Source: Ehretia macrophylla (Eukaryota > Streptophyta > Magnoliopsida > Boraginales > Ehretiaceae). Taken from it: 64,000 nucleotides of DNA. This document shows positions 37,506 through 50,200 of the stretch, in pieces (the first letter of the stretch is position 1; the number at the start of each line of letters is the position of its first letter). A model generated the notes under the pieces. The model ran no database searches and was not told the DNA's origin. It saw only the letters and a program-made list of their open reading frames with translations. The stretch is taken from positions 48,930,069-48,994,068 of the forward strand of contig CM075766.1 of NCBI GenBank assembly GCA_037974665.1, in the 5' to 3' direction. The translations under genes and the position numbers were made by a program.

Positions 37506-40332
37506 TGTAACACCCCGATCCCTCTCGAGACCAGGAGTTCTATCGATCAATCTAATCACAACCCAAATCCAAACCCGGGCATAAATTTTAGGGAAAACAG
37601 ACGGAGTCTCCCCTATTTCTAGGCGAAATGTAAAACCTGCGACAGCATATAAGGGGACCAATACCATGTCCAAACATTCAACCACCTCAAGGCCATCCGA
37701 GCCTCGGTTCTCAGCAATTAAACTCAGCAACTACACATACATTTCCAATTTAAAAGCTAACCTATCTCTTTTAATTTTTGAAAAGTATATTCAAACTTGA
37801 AAATTAAACCATACTAAGCTACTACATAAAATAAACTATCATGCCATTCTAAATCTTTTCCTTTGGACATTACAAACATGCATTTGAAGTTAAGTTATAA
37901 TAACTAGATACATAATCTAACTTATCAAACAACTTCAACAATCTAATGAAACTTAAATTACATACTTTTTGACATTAAATACATACAACATATGAAAGTA
38001 TATATCTTTACAACTTCGACACTCAAGCCACATAGGCACGCAAGACAACTCTTCAGGCACGAACTTTCATGAAATCACGAACTTTCTAGCTAACATGAGA
38101 TTTCCTGAAATGTGGTGGTGAGGAGTGAGTATACACAACACGTATTCTCAGTGAGGGTGAGACAGATATCGAATTGGAGAGAAAGAAAGTCGTGCAATGC
38201 AAATAAGACAGTTAAGCAATATAACTGATAAATAAGCAATCAAGACAAACAATCAATACAATAAGCAATTACTGAAAGCATTAACACAACCATTCAAAGC
38301 TATACCACACTCTGAAGACTATGGTTCACTCATACGAGCAATGTACCATTTCACGAGCGATACATCAATCTCGAGCTTGATGTTGACAACGATGACAATA
38401 AGCGCGCAACCACCTTATAACACCAGTTTGGAATACCCCGGAAGTATCCATCAATCTACGACCCAAATCTCCCTGGGAGGCAACCCAAGCGGGAAAAGGG
38501 AATAGCAGCGGAGCTAGAGCAACCAACACTGGCAACCCGAGGCTACCCAGAGAGGCCCATCACTCACGTGCGAGACACTATGCAATGCAAGACTCGATAC
38601 ATGGCAATAAACGAGCGATAGCACAACAATACAAACTAGTGACAACAAACGAGATAACAAGAAATAATAAGCAACAATAACACCAATTAAACAAGTATAT
38701 CAAGCAACCATAAACATTCTATAGGCATAATATCAAGATAACAAGCAAAATCACAAATCGGCCCCAACTATCAAAACACTACCATTTCCAAACGAGCCAC
38801 GAGTTCTGGAAACCGACTTCGCCATTCCGCCTAGGTCACCATAAGGCACGTCTAAAGACCTCGAAACCCTACTTTACCCTAGAATTCACGCGAAGTCCCG
38901 ATTTCTCCCTTTGCTCGTTTGAACTACCGCTACCTCAATTGATCACCCAACCAATGCCATAATCGCACCAAAAGTGCTTCCATGGCCTCCCGAAACAATG
39001 CCATCACGCAAAATGAGAAAACGCTAAACTCGACCTAAACGACCCCGACTTTCACCAAAGCATAATTCTAATTTTTTCCATTACGCAACCCAAACAAACC
39101 ATGCATTTAGGCGTTCTAGCATACCTAGCACATTTCTACATCAACAGACAGCATAACAGCGCAACTTTATCGTTTCAAGGGTTTACTATTCATGTTTTAC
39201 TATTCAACTGACAAATTATATTTCAATTTCAATATTCAACTGCAGAAAATGTTAAAAAGCTATAAATACATGTTCTACGATTGCTAGAGAATATTCTACA
39301 AGCCTTAAAACAATCAAAATAACATTCTATGGATAAAACTCAAAAATTAAAGTTAACACATAAAACGTTCAAATGGGCAATTAAACATGAAAACCTCACC
39401 TTAGCCGCTCCTAGACACTAGGAAAACCTCGTTGGATGACTCAGAAACCACCCCGTGCAAGCTCACGCGAAGAATCGAAGAATTGAAGTTGAATTTTTCT
39501 TTTTTTCTTCTCCCTCATTTTTGGCCCTAGCTGGTTCTGTTTTCAGCTCTTTCTTTTTTTATTTATTTATTGCTATTTTAGGCTATTAAAAAGAGGCACA
39601 AGGTCAAAATGGTCAATCCCCTTGGTCAAACCACTTAAAAATTGGTCAAACTAGCCTATTTCATGCATTTTAAAGCTAAAACAACTAATGAAATGTTAAT
39701 TCAAGCTAACAACAATTAAAATATAAAATTTAAGACACCAAACACTAGTTTTCACTATTTGTTGAGGACTAGAATTCATTTCCTAACTATCTCTCTCGAT
39801 ATGCTATGCACTTTGCGTCAATAGAAGAATAACAATTAAATCTCAAAGAATCTAAGAAATATATCATTTTTGGAAAGCATCATAGTTTAAAATTTACTCT
39901 GGCTCGGAGCTACTTTTCATTTAATTGAAAACCGAGTGATTTTAATGCAAGACAACCAAAACCGATTATTAAAATAATCAAAGCAATCAAGGTAATCAAT
40001 ATTCATTTAAAATAATTAATTTAACTATTTCTAGAACATTTTAAAGAATTATGAAGTTAACATTAAGCCACAAATGAAAGTTAATATTAACACATAGTCA
40101 AATACAATTAAACACTAACATTTAAGATAACACTTAATTAATCACAAGAAAAGAATTTCAATTACTATAATGATTAGAAATAGGTAATAATCTTTTAATT
40201 ATTCAATACACAACTACAAAATGCTTCCATGAGAAATATTAAAATAGTGCAAATTGGTTGATTTAACTAATTAAACATTTAATCAAATGCAGTCAAGTGC
40301 TATTAAATGCATGCCGGGTTCGGGTTATCACA
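37506..40332 (-). repeat. Left (3') LTR of element D
   Basis: TGTAACACC to TTATCACA. Its centre (about 38740-39320) is B-like, while both ends resemble C: a mosaic LTR. Confidence 0.92.
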
Positions 40333-40864
40333 TCCTTCCCCCCTTAAAACAATTGCGTCCTCGCAATTCTTCTTCCAATAGAACTCAGCATCACCTAAAA
40401 TCCAACTCTGACTAGCCTTCATTAGCTACTGATCAAGTATTTAATCAAGATGACCAATAATAAAGTTCAAGTAGAAATGCCAAGTAGTAACGCCAAATAG
40501 AAGCTCGAATGCAGATACCGTACAAGAATCCCGTTGACACGAATACTGAAGAAGAATAAATTCCAACCAAGAGCGCCGAGATAATACCAACAAAGACTAA
40601 AGCAAAGATACTGTAGATGTTATCAATACCACATACTAATGGCAGGAAGAGTACCGAAGGAATATCCTATTTAAGAATCTTCAATAGAAGTCTAACAAGT
40701 ACCCAATAAGAAAGTTAAGAGATAGCCAGAGTAGATGCACCTCATGCAGTGCTGATTACCGTAAAGAGACCCAGCTGAAAGTTCTGTAAAGGAATATAGA
40801 GAAGAATACCAAAGGCCAACCTCTAAATGAAATCTTCCAATCACTGAGTTCCTACCGCAACATC

Positions 40865-41332
40865 TTAGTTAAACAACAAGTATAGATTCCCCTGAGTGGA
40901 AAGGCCGAAGGAGAAGCCGTAACCAATACAAGATAATAGGTCCAACCAAAATTCCAGGTGTAGGATCTTCCAATAAATGCCAATAAGGAAAATACTAGTA
41001 GAATGCCCAATAAGAATTCCAAAGAATACCGTAAGTAATACTATACAATAAGTTTGATAGGAATTCCAAATTCCAAACCTACTGAGGAACACTGAAGAAG
41101 ATATCCGAAACAATGCTCCAATAAGAAAGTAGCCAAGTTTGCCTAATAAGTAAATATTAAATAATTGGCCACTGAGAATTCCAGAAAATACCATTGAAGA
41201 ATTTCCAATTAGGGATGCCAGTATCACACCAATAAAGACCGAGACACATATACCATAGATAATACTGTGCAGTAAGGACAATTGAAATCCCAATAGCCAA
41301 ATCCACCAAGAAATGCCAACAGAAGTCTCCAA
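40865..41332 (-). CDS. Hydrophobic repeat-derived open frame of element D (155 codons)
   Basis: Counterpart of the B frame at 21163-21576. It shares blocks such as YGICVSVFIGVILA, LLGKLGYFLIGALF and FGILIGHSTSIFLIG. It would be a multi-span hydrophobic protein. It has no recognisable family, and the repeat-built DNA makes chance openness a serious alternative. Confidence 0.2.
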   Translation of the reverse strand: METSVGISWWIWLLGFQLSLLHSIIYGICVSVFIGVILASLIGNSSMVFSGILSGQLFNIYLLGKLGYFLIGALFRISSSVFLSRFGIWNSYQTYCIVLLTVFFGILIGHSTSIFLIGIYWKILHLEFWLDLLSCIGYGFSFGLSTQGNLYLLFN

Positions 41333-42008
41333 AGAATACCCATATAGAACCCCAAGAGAAAGCTACTCTTTTACAACTGTTAAGCACAGAGGAGGACCAT
41401 AGAGATTTGCCAATAACCGAGCTCCAAAAGCAAACACCAATTCCCAAATAAAGGCTAATCAAATGCCATTCATTTCCTACCAATCCATACACCTTGAAAG
41501 GCTAACTGTGAACCACTTTCTTCAGGGGAGAAAGAGGACTTACTTACCATTTCAATAGGACATGTATGAATGCCAATATATCACAGTTATACATATGCCT
41601 TAAGCTATTATGCCAGCAAGTTTACAAAATAGTTTATTCAACAAAGTCTCTCAAGCACGACAATCAAGTCAAGCACAACATAATCGATTCAAATCATGGC
41701 ATAGCTAATTCAAGACATTCAAATACATACATTACAAGCAATACTTCAAGCAAACAACAATTTACAAGGTCGATTCGATTCACGACGCCAATTCAATTGG
41801 TCAACTCAATGCACAACTAGACATTTCACTTTACTTGAGAAACACTTAACACATAACACATAACTATATCACATAGGTGCATACATTCAAGTCAAGACAC
41901 ACAATCTCACATACAAGCATACACTTTCAAGACACACTTAACAAGCACACATTCAAGGATCACTACCCACCAGACCGAGGACCCTGTCCCGGCTTATGAG
42001 CTAGACAA

Positions 42009-42020
42009 GCTCTGATACCA
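42009..42020 (-). other. Primer-binding site of element D
   Basis: The element strand reads TGGTATCAGAGC, two bases from the right LTR. Confidence 0.9.
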
Positions 42021-42022
42021 CC

Positions 42023-44847
42023 TGTAACACCCCGATCTCTCTCGAGACTGGGAGTTCTATCGATCAATCTAATCACAACCAAAATCCAAACTCGGGCATA
42101 AATTTTAGGGAAAACAGACGGAGTCTCCCCTGTTTCTAGGCGAAATGTAAAACCTGCGACAGCATATAAGGGGACCAATACCATGTCCAAACATTCAACC
42201 ACCTCAAGGCCATCCGAGCCTCGGTTCTCAGCAATTAAACTCAGCAACTATATATACATTTCCAATTTAAAAGCTAACCTATCTCTTTTCATTTTTGGCA
42301 AGTACATTCGAACTTGACAATTAAACCATACTAAGCTACTACATAAAATAAACTATCATGCCATTCTAAATCTTTTCCTTTGGACATTACAAACATGCAT
42401 TTGAAGTTAAGTTATAATAACTAGATAGATAATCTAAGTTATCAAACTACTTCAACAATCTAATGAAACTTAAATTACATACTTTTTGACATTAAATACA
42501 TACAACATATGAAAGCATATATCTTTACAACTTCGACACTCAAGCCACATAGCCACGCAAGACAACTCTTCAGGCACGAACTTTCATGAAATCACGAACT
42601 TTCTAGCTAACATGAGATTTCCTGAAATGTGGTGGTGAGGAGTGAGTATACACAACACGTATACTCAGTGAGGGTGAGACAGATATCGAATTGGAGAGAA
42701 AGAAAGTCGTGCAATGCAAATAAGATAGTTAAGCAATATAACTGATAAATAAGCAATCAAGACAAACAATCAATACAATAAGCAATTACTGAAAGCATTA
42801 ACACAACCATTCAAAGCTGTACCACACTCTGAAGGCTATGGTTCACTCATACGAGCAATGTACCATTTCACGAGCGATACATCAATCTCGAGCTTGATGT
42901 TGACAACGATGACAATAAGCGCGCAACCACCTTATAACACCAGTTTGGAATACCCCGGAAGTATCCATCAATCTACGACCCAAATCTCCCTGGTAGGCAA
43001 CCCAAGCGAGAAAAGGGAATAGTAGCGGAGCTAGAGCAACTAACACTAGCAACCGGAGGCTACCCAGAGAGGCCCATCACTCACGCGCGAGATATTATGC
43101 AATGCAAGACTCGATACAAGGCAATAAACGAGCGATAGTACAACAATACAAACTAGTGACAACAAACGAGATAACAAGCAATAGTAAGCAACAATAACAC
43201 CAATTAAACAAGTATACCAAGCAACCATAAGCATTCTATAGGCATAATATCAAGATAACAAGCAAAATCACAAATCGGCCCCAACTATCAAAACACTACC
43301 ATTTCCAAACGAGCCACGAGTTCTGGAAATCGACTTCGCCAATCCTTCTAGGTCACCATAAGGCACGTCTAAAGACCTCGAAACCCTACTTTACCCTAGA
43401 ATTCACGCGAAGTCCCGATTCCCCCTTTGCTCGTTTGAACTACCGCTACCTCAATCGATCACCCAACCAATGCCATAATCGCACCAAAAGTGCTTCCATG
43501 GCCTCTTGAAACAATGCCATCACGCAAAACGAGAAAATGCTAAACTCGACCTAAACGACCCCGACTTTCACCAAAGCATAATTCTCATTTTTTTTCCATT
43601 ATGCAACCCAAACAAACCATGCATTTAGGCGTTCTAGCATACCTAGCACATTTCTACATCAACAGACAGCATAATAGCGCAACTTTATCGTTTCAAGGGT
43701 TTACTATTCATGTTTTACTATTCAACTAACAAATTATATTTCAATTTCAATATTCAACCGCAGAAAATGTTAAAAAGCTATAAATACATGTTCTACGATT
43801 GCTAGAGAATATTCTACAAGCCTCAAAACAATCAAAATAACATTCTACGGATAAAACTCAAAAATTAAAGTTAATACATAAAACGTTCAAATGCGCAATT
43901 AAACATGAAACCCTCACCTTAGACGCTCCTAGACGCTAGGAAAACCTCGTTGGATGCCTAGGAAACCACCCCGTGCAAGCTCACTCGAAGAATCGAAGAA
44001 TTGAAGTTGAATTTTTCTTTTTTTCTTCTCCCTCATTTTCGGCCCTAGCTGGTTCTGTTTTCAGCTCTTTCTTTTTTATTTATTTATTGCTATTTTAGGC
44101 TATTAAAAAGAGGCACAAGGTCAAAATGGTCAATCCCCTTGGTCAAACCACTTAAAAATTGGTCAAACTAGCCTATTTCATGCATTTTAAAGCTAAAACA
44201 ACTAATGAAATGTTAATTCTAGTTAACAACAATTAAAATATAAAATTTAAGACACCAAACACTAGTTTTCACTATTTGCTGAGGACTAGAATTCATTTCC
44301 TAACTATCTCTGTCGATATGCTATGCACTTTGCGTCAATAGAAGAATAACAATTAAATCTCAAAGAATCTAATAAATATATCATTTTTGGAAAGCATCAT
44401 AGTTTAAAATTTACTCCGGCTCGGAGCTACTTTTCATTTAATTGAAAATCGAGTGATTTTAATGCAAGATAACCAAAACCGATTATTAAAATAATCAAAG
44501 CAATCAAGGTAATCAATATTCATTTAAAATAATTAATTTAACTATTTCTAGAACATTTTAAAGAATTATGAAGTTAACATTAAGCCACAAATGAAAGTTA
44601 ATATTAATACAGTCAAATACAATTAAACACTAACATTTAAGATAACACTTAATTAATCACAAGAAAAGAATTTTAATTACTATAATTATTAGAAATAGGT
44701 AATAATCTTTTAATTATTCAATACACAACTACTAAATGCTTCCATGAGAAATATTAAAATAGTGCAAATTGGTTGATTTAACTAATTAAACATTTAATCA
44801 AATGCAGTCAAGTGCTATTAAATGAATGCCAGGTTCGGGTTATCACA
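42023..44847 (-). repeat. Right (5') LTR of element D
   Basis: TGTAACACC to TTATCACA, 2825 bp, almost the same as 37506-40332. Confidence 0.92.
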
Positions 44848-45374
44848 CGAACGGTCAATAATCGATCGCTAATAAAGTGATGAGCAATAATATAAAACTT
44901 TAATTCTTTGAAAAGTAGAATAGTTTAAAATTCACTCCGGCTCGGAGTTACTTTTCTCATTTATTTGAAAAGCGAGTGATTTTAATGCAAAACAACCTAA
45001 ACCGATTATTAAAATAATCAAAACAATCAAGGTAATCAACATTCATTTAAAATAATTAATTTAACTATTTCTAGAACATTTTAAAGAATTATGAAGTTAA
45101 TGTTAAGTTACAAATGAACAAATAAATATAAACATGTAATCAAGTGCAATTAAATATTAACATTTAAGATGACACTTAATTAAATACAAGAGAATAAATT
45201 CAATTACTATAATTAATAGAAGTAGCTAACAACCTTTCAATTATTCAATATACAATTACTAAATGCTTCCAAGAGAAATATGAAAATAGTACAAATTGGT
45301 TGATTTAACTAATTAAACATTTAATCAAATACAGTCAAGTGCTATTAAATGCATGCCGGGTTCGGGTTATCACA
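44848..45374 (-). repeat. Right (5') LTR of element C, remainder
   Basis: It resumes at the repeated CGAAC and ends CGGGTTATCACA. It corresponds to about 33020-33552 of the left LTR. Confidence 0.92.
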
Positions 45375-47250
45375 ATGCTCCTTGGAAATGATCCTGTGAG
45401 CAAGTAAACACATAATAAAGCATCAATAACAATATAAACACATAACTATAATGACCAATCAATAAATGATACTCTATTTGGTGTAGCTCCAAACGTCATC
45501 ACGATCTCAACCATTCTTCTTGTAACTCCCCATTATTCACGTACCCGAGGTACTTCACTAGCCCCTCCCTCTATGACACCTCCGTCATGCGAGCTAGGGG
45601 TAGTCTCTGGTAGTCATGCCGTTATCAACTCGACAGCCCGATGCTGCCCGAGAGGTGGCACACACATACCAAGACTCAACAATAATAATAAACATCATTC
45701 ACAGGAGAACAATCTAGCAGAATTGCCTATCTCCCGGTTCATCAATCATCAATCAATAATCATCGATAATCATCAATTTTCATCAATATAACATTAATAT
45801 AACATCAATATAACATCAAGTAATTAATTAAACAACAAACAATTAAGTTAGATGACAAAGTAGGCCATCCAACTTAACATGCGTGAAACACGTAATCTAA
45901 CCCTAGTCTAACCATCAACAACTCACAATTCAATCACTCAAATACCACCCAATCAACTAAGGCTTAATTCAAAAATTTAAAGGGAGGCAACCTAAACTTC
46001 AAATAATCATATCTTACATTCTACTAATCCAAACAACTCCAAATCAGTTTCAAACACTCACCCATTCAATCAACTACATTAGCCCTCTCGGAAACCAACC
46101 AAGACACATCAAAATCAAGCCCAACAACCCTAAAACCTCAATGGACCTAGGCTGAAATTTCTGGATTTTCACCCAAACATCGCAATCGAAAATTCGGCAT
46201 TATAACGGTGTTACCACGTAATTTACAAACTTTTAGAAATCGACGGCAATCGATTCCAACAACAACAACTCAAGATAATCATCAAATGGCCAAACTATCA
46301 ACTTTAAATACCCGAAAATAAATAATTTCGCTACAATGGTTCAAATCTCGTAGTATTACACATAAATGATCCTTAGTATGCGCTGATCAATAATATAACT
46401 TCAAATTAACATTCTAACGGTTCAAAATGCAGTTATGAGCAAAAACATAAAATATGACTTTTGAGATCTAGAATTTTTCTCTCACCTTTGATGCGATATA
46501 AGCCTAGATATGCATGCAATGCATGCCCAACAAGCAGAATCTAACTTGGCATGAAATTCTACAGACAAAAACTAGGTTTTTCTATGAAAAATTGCTTTGA
46601 AAACTTGAAGAAAAGCTTTGTTTTTTTCCTCTATGGCTCTCGGCCATGTGTGTGAAATTTGAGTGTGTTTTGTGTTGTGTTTTGTTTGTGTTGATGCATA
46701 TAAGCTAATGTCAACCTTTTTAAAATAGTCAAAGTTGATTTTATTAGTCTTTTAATTCTATTTTCTAGCCTTTTAATTTATTTAATGACTATTTCTTGCT
46801 CAACTATTAATTTAACACTTAAATTAGTTCTAGACATTATATTTTAGGTGACAAAGAATGTTACATTAAAACAGTTTCACCTGAATCGGCTTAAAACTCA
46901 TTTTTTTGTAAAAGAAAGTGTAAAAATCTTTAAAATTCCAAAACCGATTCCAAATCTGTTTTAATCAAACACGGGTCTATTAATACTCAAGGACTAGGTT
47001 TTAAAACGTTTAAAACACCTCTATAAAAATTTTAGTGGACAAGTGTTCAAAAATACTATTCACCAAAACCAATGATAAAATTTCTGATTCCGTTTTTGAT
47101 GAAAATTTCATGAATGCACACTTAGCATGTATTAGGAGTATTAATCACATATTTAACACATTCTAAGTAATATAGCACATAAATAGTTCAATTCACGCAA
47201 AATGAGGTAAAGCACGCAAATCGAGATAAAGCAAAATATGGGGTCTCAAA
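45375..47250 (-). repeat. 5' LTR of element A, remainder
   Basis: It resumes with ATGCTCCTTGG, matching 15558 onward, and ends TCTCAAA where the other LTR has TCTCACA: the terminal CA is changed to AA. A short local duplication of atcaatataac (about 45780-45815) is absent from the left copy. Confidence 0.92.
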
Positions 47251-47255
47251 ATTTA
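47251..47255. repeat. Right target-site duplication of element A (ATTTA)
   Basis: Pairs with ATTCA at 14940-14944 with one C-to-T difference. Confidence 0.68.
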
Positions 47256-50200
47256 CCTGCAGGGACGTGCTCTGATCTAAGGCCTTGGATGACTTACGAT
47301 CTCCGTGAAGCTTCACCTTCAAAGAAGAGCTATGTAGACATATTTTTTGGTCTTTACTTCTGTGTTTGGAGTAGGTGATAATGAGGAATAGCAAGGAGAT
47401 GGCTTTTTAGCCAAAATAGTGTGGTGTGGGTAGCCTGCCCCAATCAAGCGTAGCGATCACTGAATGATTTTTTTCAATTCTTATTATAAATATTCTTGGA
47501 TGATATAGATGGTGGGAACAATGAAGCGGATTCTTCATCTGCAACGGAGAACCGGCATCTCAAAAGGAAAGAAAAGTGAAAAGGTTCGCCGTTTTGGCTG
47601 AAACTGAAGAGGCTGGGTGGTCACTAATAATAATAGTATGCCTGCAAAGGTATGAAGTAAGTCGACTGATAAGGAGAGGTATGAAGTAAGTCGACCGATA
47701 GGGAAAGATTTAAAGTAGCATAAGTAATGGTAAGATATCGCCGTTATAGTGCTAGTTTGAGGAGAAGTGCTATCGTCCCCACAAGGGAGGCTAGGAAGAT
47801 GGTCAATTGGCCTCTTGGTATATGTATGGTAAGAACATTGCCTTCACTTATGTTGGCGAGGCCAGGAATATCTATTTCAGGAAAAGAAGGGCAAAAAGAA
47901 GGCGGCCATTTCCCGGGGTAAGACTCAGAAAGAAGTTACTGCCTCAGGAGCCCTACATAAGCGGAATATACTATTACAGGGGGTGGGATCTTGAATCTAC
48001 TTTAGACTATCTTTACATTACGAAATACCACTTGGGGAGTTCGAGGGAAGAACCTAGAACCTGATCTACGGCCGAATAGTAACTCGTACGTAAGCATACA
48101 CACTTGAAGCAGAACTCAAAGCGATCATATCACTGATCCTCTTACCTACATAGCCATTCTTACAGATCCAGGCGTTGCGTGGTTGTTTTGCAAGATCTCG
48201 CTTTCAGTTCGTAGAGTGGATCAAACAAACATGTGTTCAGCTTGATTCGTTGGTGCAGTCACTTTGTCATCTTATGATTTGAAACTCGATTTGCCTACAC
48301 AAACAACATAGTTTTTGCTTGGTGAGTCCCTTAGTTTGCTTTATGTGCTCCTTCGGTTTTCTAGTAGTAAGATATGTCCTTTGGTTTTAAGATTGAATCA
48401 GTGGTCAACCTGTGCTTGAACGACGACATTCCAAGAAGAAACCTTTGATTCTGAAATGGTTTACTTTATAGGCTAGTGAACGAGCTAAGTAGTTCGGACC
48501 CTTCCTAATCTAATATTATACCGGGAGACTCTATAATCTTCATTTTCTTCCTTTCGGGACACGAGAAAAAGAAAGCCTTTTTCTTCTTCCTTTCTGGATG
48601 GCAGAGGGAGCTACTTTAATGGAATTTCTTTATTTAGGGGGTGCAGATGATCCTTTCCCCACTCATTCCCTTATGTAATTGTTGTGCCTGATCTTGTTGC
48701 ATTCAAGAGTTTAGAAGTTGAGATTGAATCCACTGACTTCAAGACCCGATCCAACACCCGATCATACGGATTTTCTTGTTGCCAAGTCGATACGACCAGA
48801 CTTTAATCCCTCAACCGAAGCCAAAAGTGGAAAAGAAAAAGAGGCTCGAAGACCTGAAGTCGATTCGCGATATAGGAATACTCCGCTGGGGAGCTGCACC
48901 AAGGGAGTGACTGAGCAAGGGCTATGATTAGAGCCAAGCAACCGCAAAACTTGTTGCATGTTCTACTTTTTCTCTATACCCAAGGTTCTTAAATAAATAT
49001 TAAGCTATGATTCATAAGAAACATCCGAACTTCCAATCTCAAGAGAGGGGGCTGCTTCATACCCTCAAACTGAACCCCGTGTGATTCTCTAGCTTGCGTT
49101 CGCTAACTGAAATGATATGTCATCCATGCTAACTTTACTTCTTTCCTAATCAGATTCTAGGGTGTTAGGATGTCCCCCGTGGGGTCATCTATCCCATCCC
49201 CACTTTCTATCATAGCAGTGCACCATACTCTCTTACCAAACTATGTTCTAAAGAGAGTCTGTTTTCTGGCAACATAGTTTGTTTTGAGCGCCCATAGATG
49301 TCGAACCTCTTGAATAACTTCCAATTAATGATTTAGAGGTCACCCGGGCTAGCCCAGATCCGTCTCAGATGCTTACGAAGAAGGCAAAGTCCTCGCTCAC
49401 TTAGCGCCTAAACCCGAAGCAAGCCTGAAGCAGTGTAGCAAGACCTTTTATCCCTCCATTAAGGTCAAACTTCTCCATTTACCCGTTGTTTGTCAGACCC
49501 GATTTCGTAGACAAGTGTCTGTTTGCCATTTCACAAAGGAATTAACCATTGGATATCTTGAATATGAGATAGAAGGAAGTGACATTGTGCCTTAAGGCTT
49601 GATTGGCTAACTTGAACAAAGCACCCTAATAAAGGAAAAAGGCATTTAAGACATCAATCCCAATGGGGAAGAAAACTGGCACGAGTGAGATGTCACTTAT
49701 TAAAGTTAAAGCCAGAAAAAAAGTTGCCAAGATCCACAAGCACTCCTAAGGCTTGGTGAGCTAGGTTTAGTGACTGGGGTGGACTTTTTTTCTATACGAT
49801 AATACCAGTCCCCTTCCTCTTCCGATTGATTGATGAAGATGAGGTTAAGGAGGGATGAGAGGAGTGCACGCCTTCGATAGTCAAATAGGGAAGTTGATGT
49901 AATATTGGTACTGAATGAGCATATCAAACAAAGGCGAGCAGTATAAGCCCTTCTTCGGCCTTGGAAAAGCAACGAACTCTATAAGCTAGGGCTTTGTTCA
50001 CCTTTGGACACGAATATTGTTCCGTTCTCAGCGGCAATAAGATAAGTTGACATTCAATCTAAGACAGGGTTGAGTGCTGATAGCTTGTAGTGAACAGCCC
50101 CGTTATGAAACCAACCGAAAGCAGCCTTCGGTACTTAAGTAGTTAAGGTTTGGAACCCTTGCAACTATGATAGAAAGTTGTTTGCTTGTTGCCAAACCTT

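Larger units (their letters stand above)
40333..42022 (-). other. Internal region of element D, no gag-pol
   Basis: It begins with the polypurine tract tccttcccccctt and ends with primer site gctctgatacca at 42009-42020. It carries the degenerate repeat field and a 155-codon hydrophobic minus-strand frame at 40865-41332. About 41560-42000 is AT-rich leader, nearly identical to those of B and C. Confidence 0.8.
37506..44847 (-). mobile_element. Element D: non-autonomous LTR element inserted in the right LTR of C
   Basis: It is flanked by the direct duplication CGAAC (37501-37505 and 44848-44852). It is complete: LTR 2827 bp, internal 1690 bp, LTR 2825 bp. The two LTRs look nearly identical, consistent with it being the last of the nested insertions. 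No gag or pol. Confidence 0.94.
30712..45374 (-). mobile_element. Element C: non-autonomous LTR element inserted in the 5' LTR of A
   Basis: It is flanked by the direct duplication ATGCT (30707-30711 and 45375-45379). Without nested D it is about 7.3 kb: left LTR 2841 bp, internal 1642 bp, right LTR about 2833 bp. The primer site and polypurine tract are on the minus strand. No gag or pol motif is present. The right LTR is interrupted by element D. Confidence 0.93.
14945..47250 (-). mobile_element. Element A: Ty3/gypsy chromodomain (Tekay/Del-like) LTR retrotransposon with nested insertions
   Basis: Element A is a full-length element coding on the minus strand. The 3' LTR is at left and the 5' LTR at right. 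Without the nested B and C/D elements it is about 9.9 kb: LTRs of about 2.46-2.49 kb and about 4.95 kb internal. Read on its own strand it has 5' LTR, tRNA-iMet primer site, gag with a CCHC knuckle, aspartic protease, RT, RNase H, integrase, chromodomain, polypurine tract and 3' LTR. Domain order (integrase last) and the C-terminal chromodomain place it in the chromovirus branch; LTR length and Met primer site fit Tekay/Del. Several internal stops, at least one gag frameshift and two lost catalytic aspartates make it inactive. ATTCA/ATTTA flank it. Confidence 0.93.
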
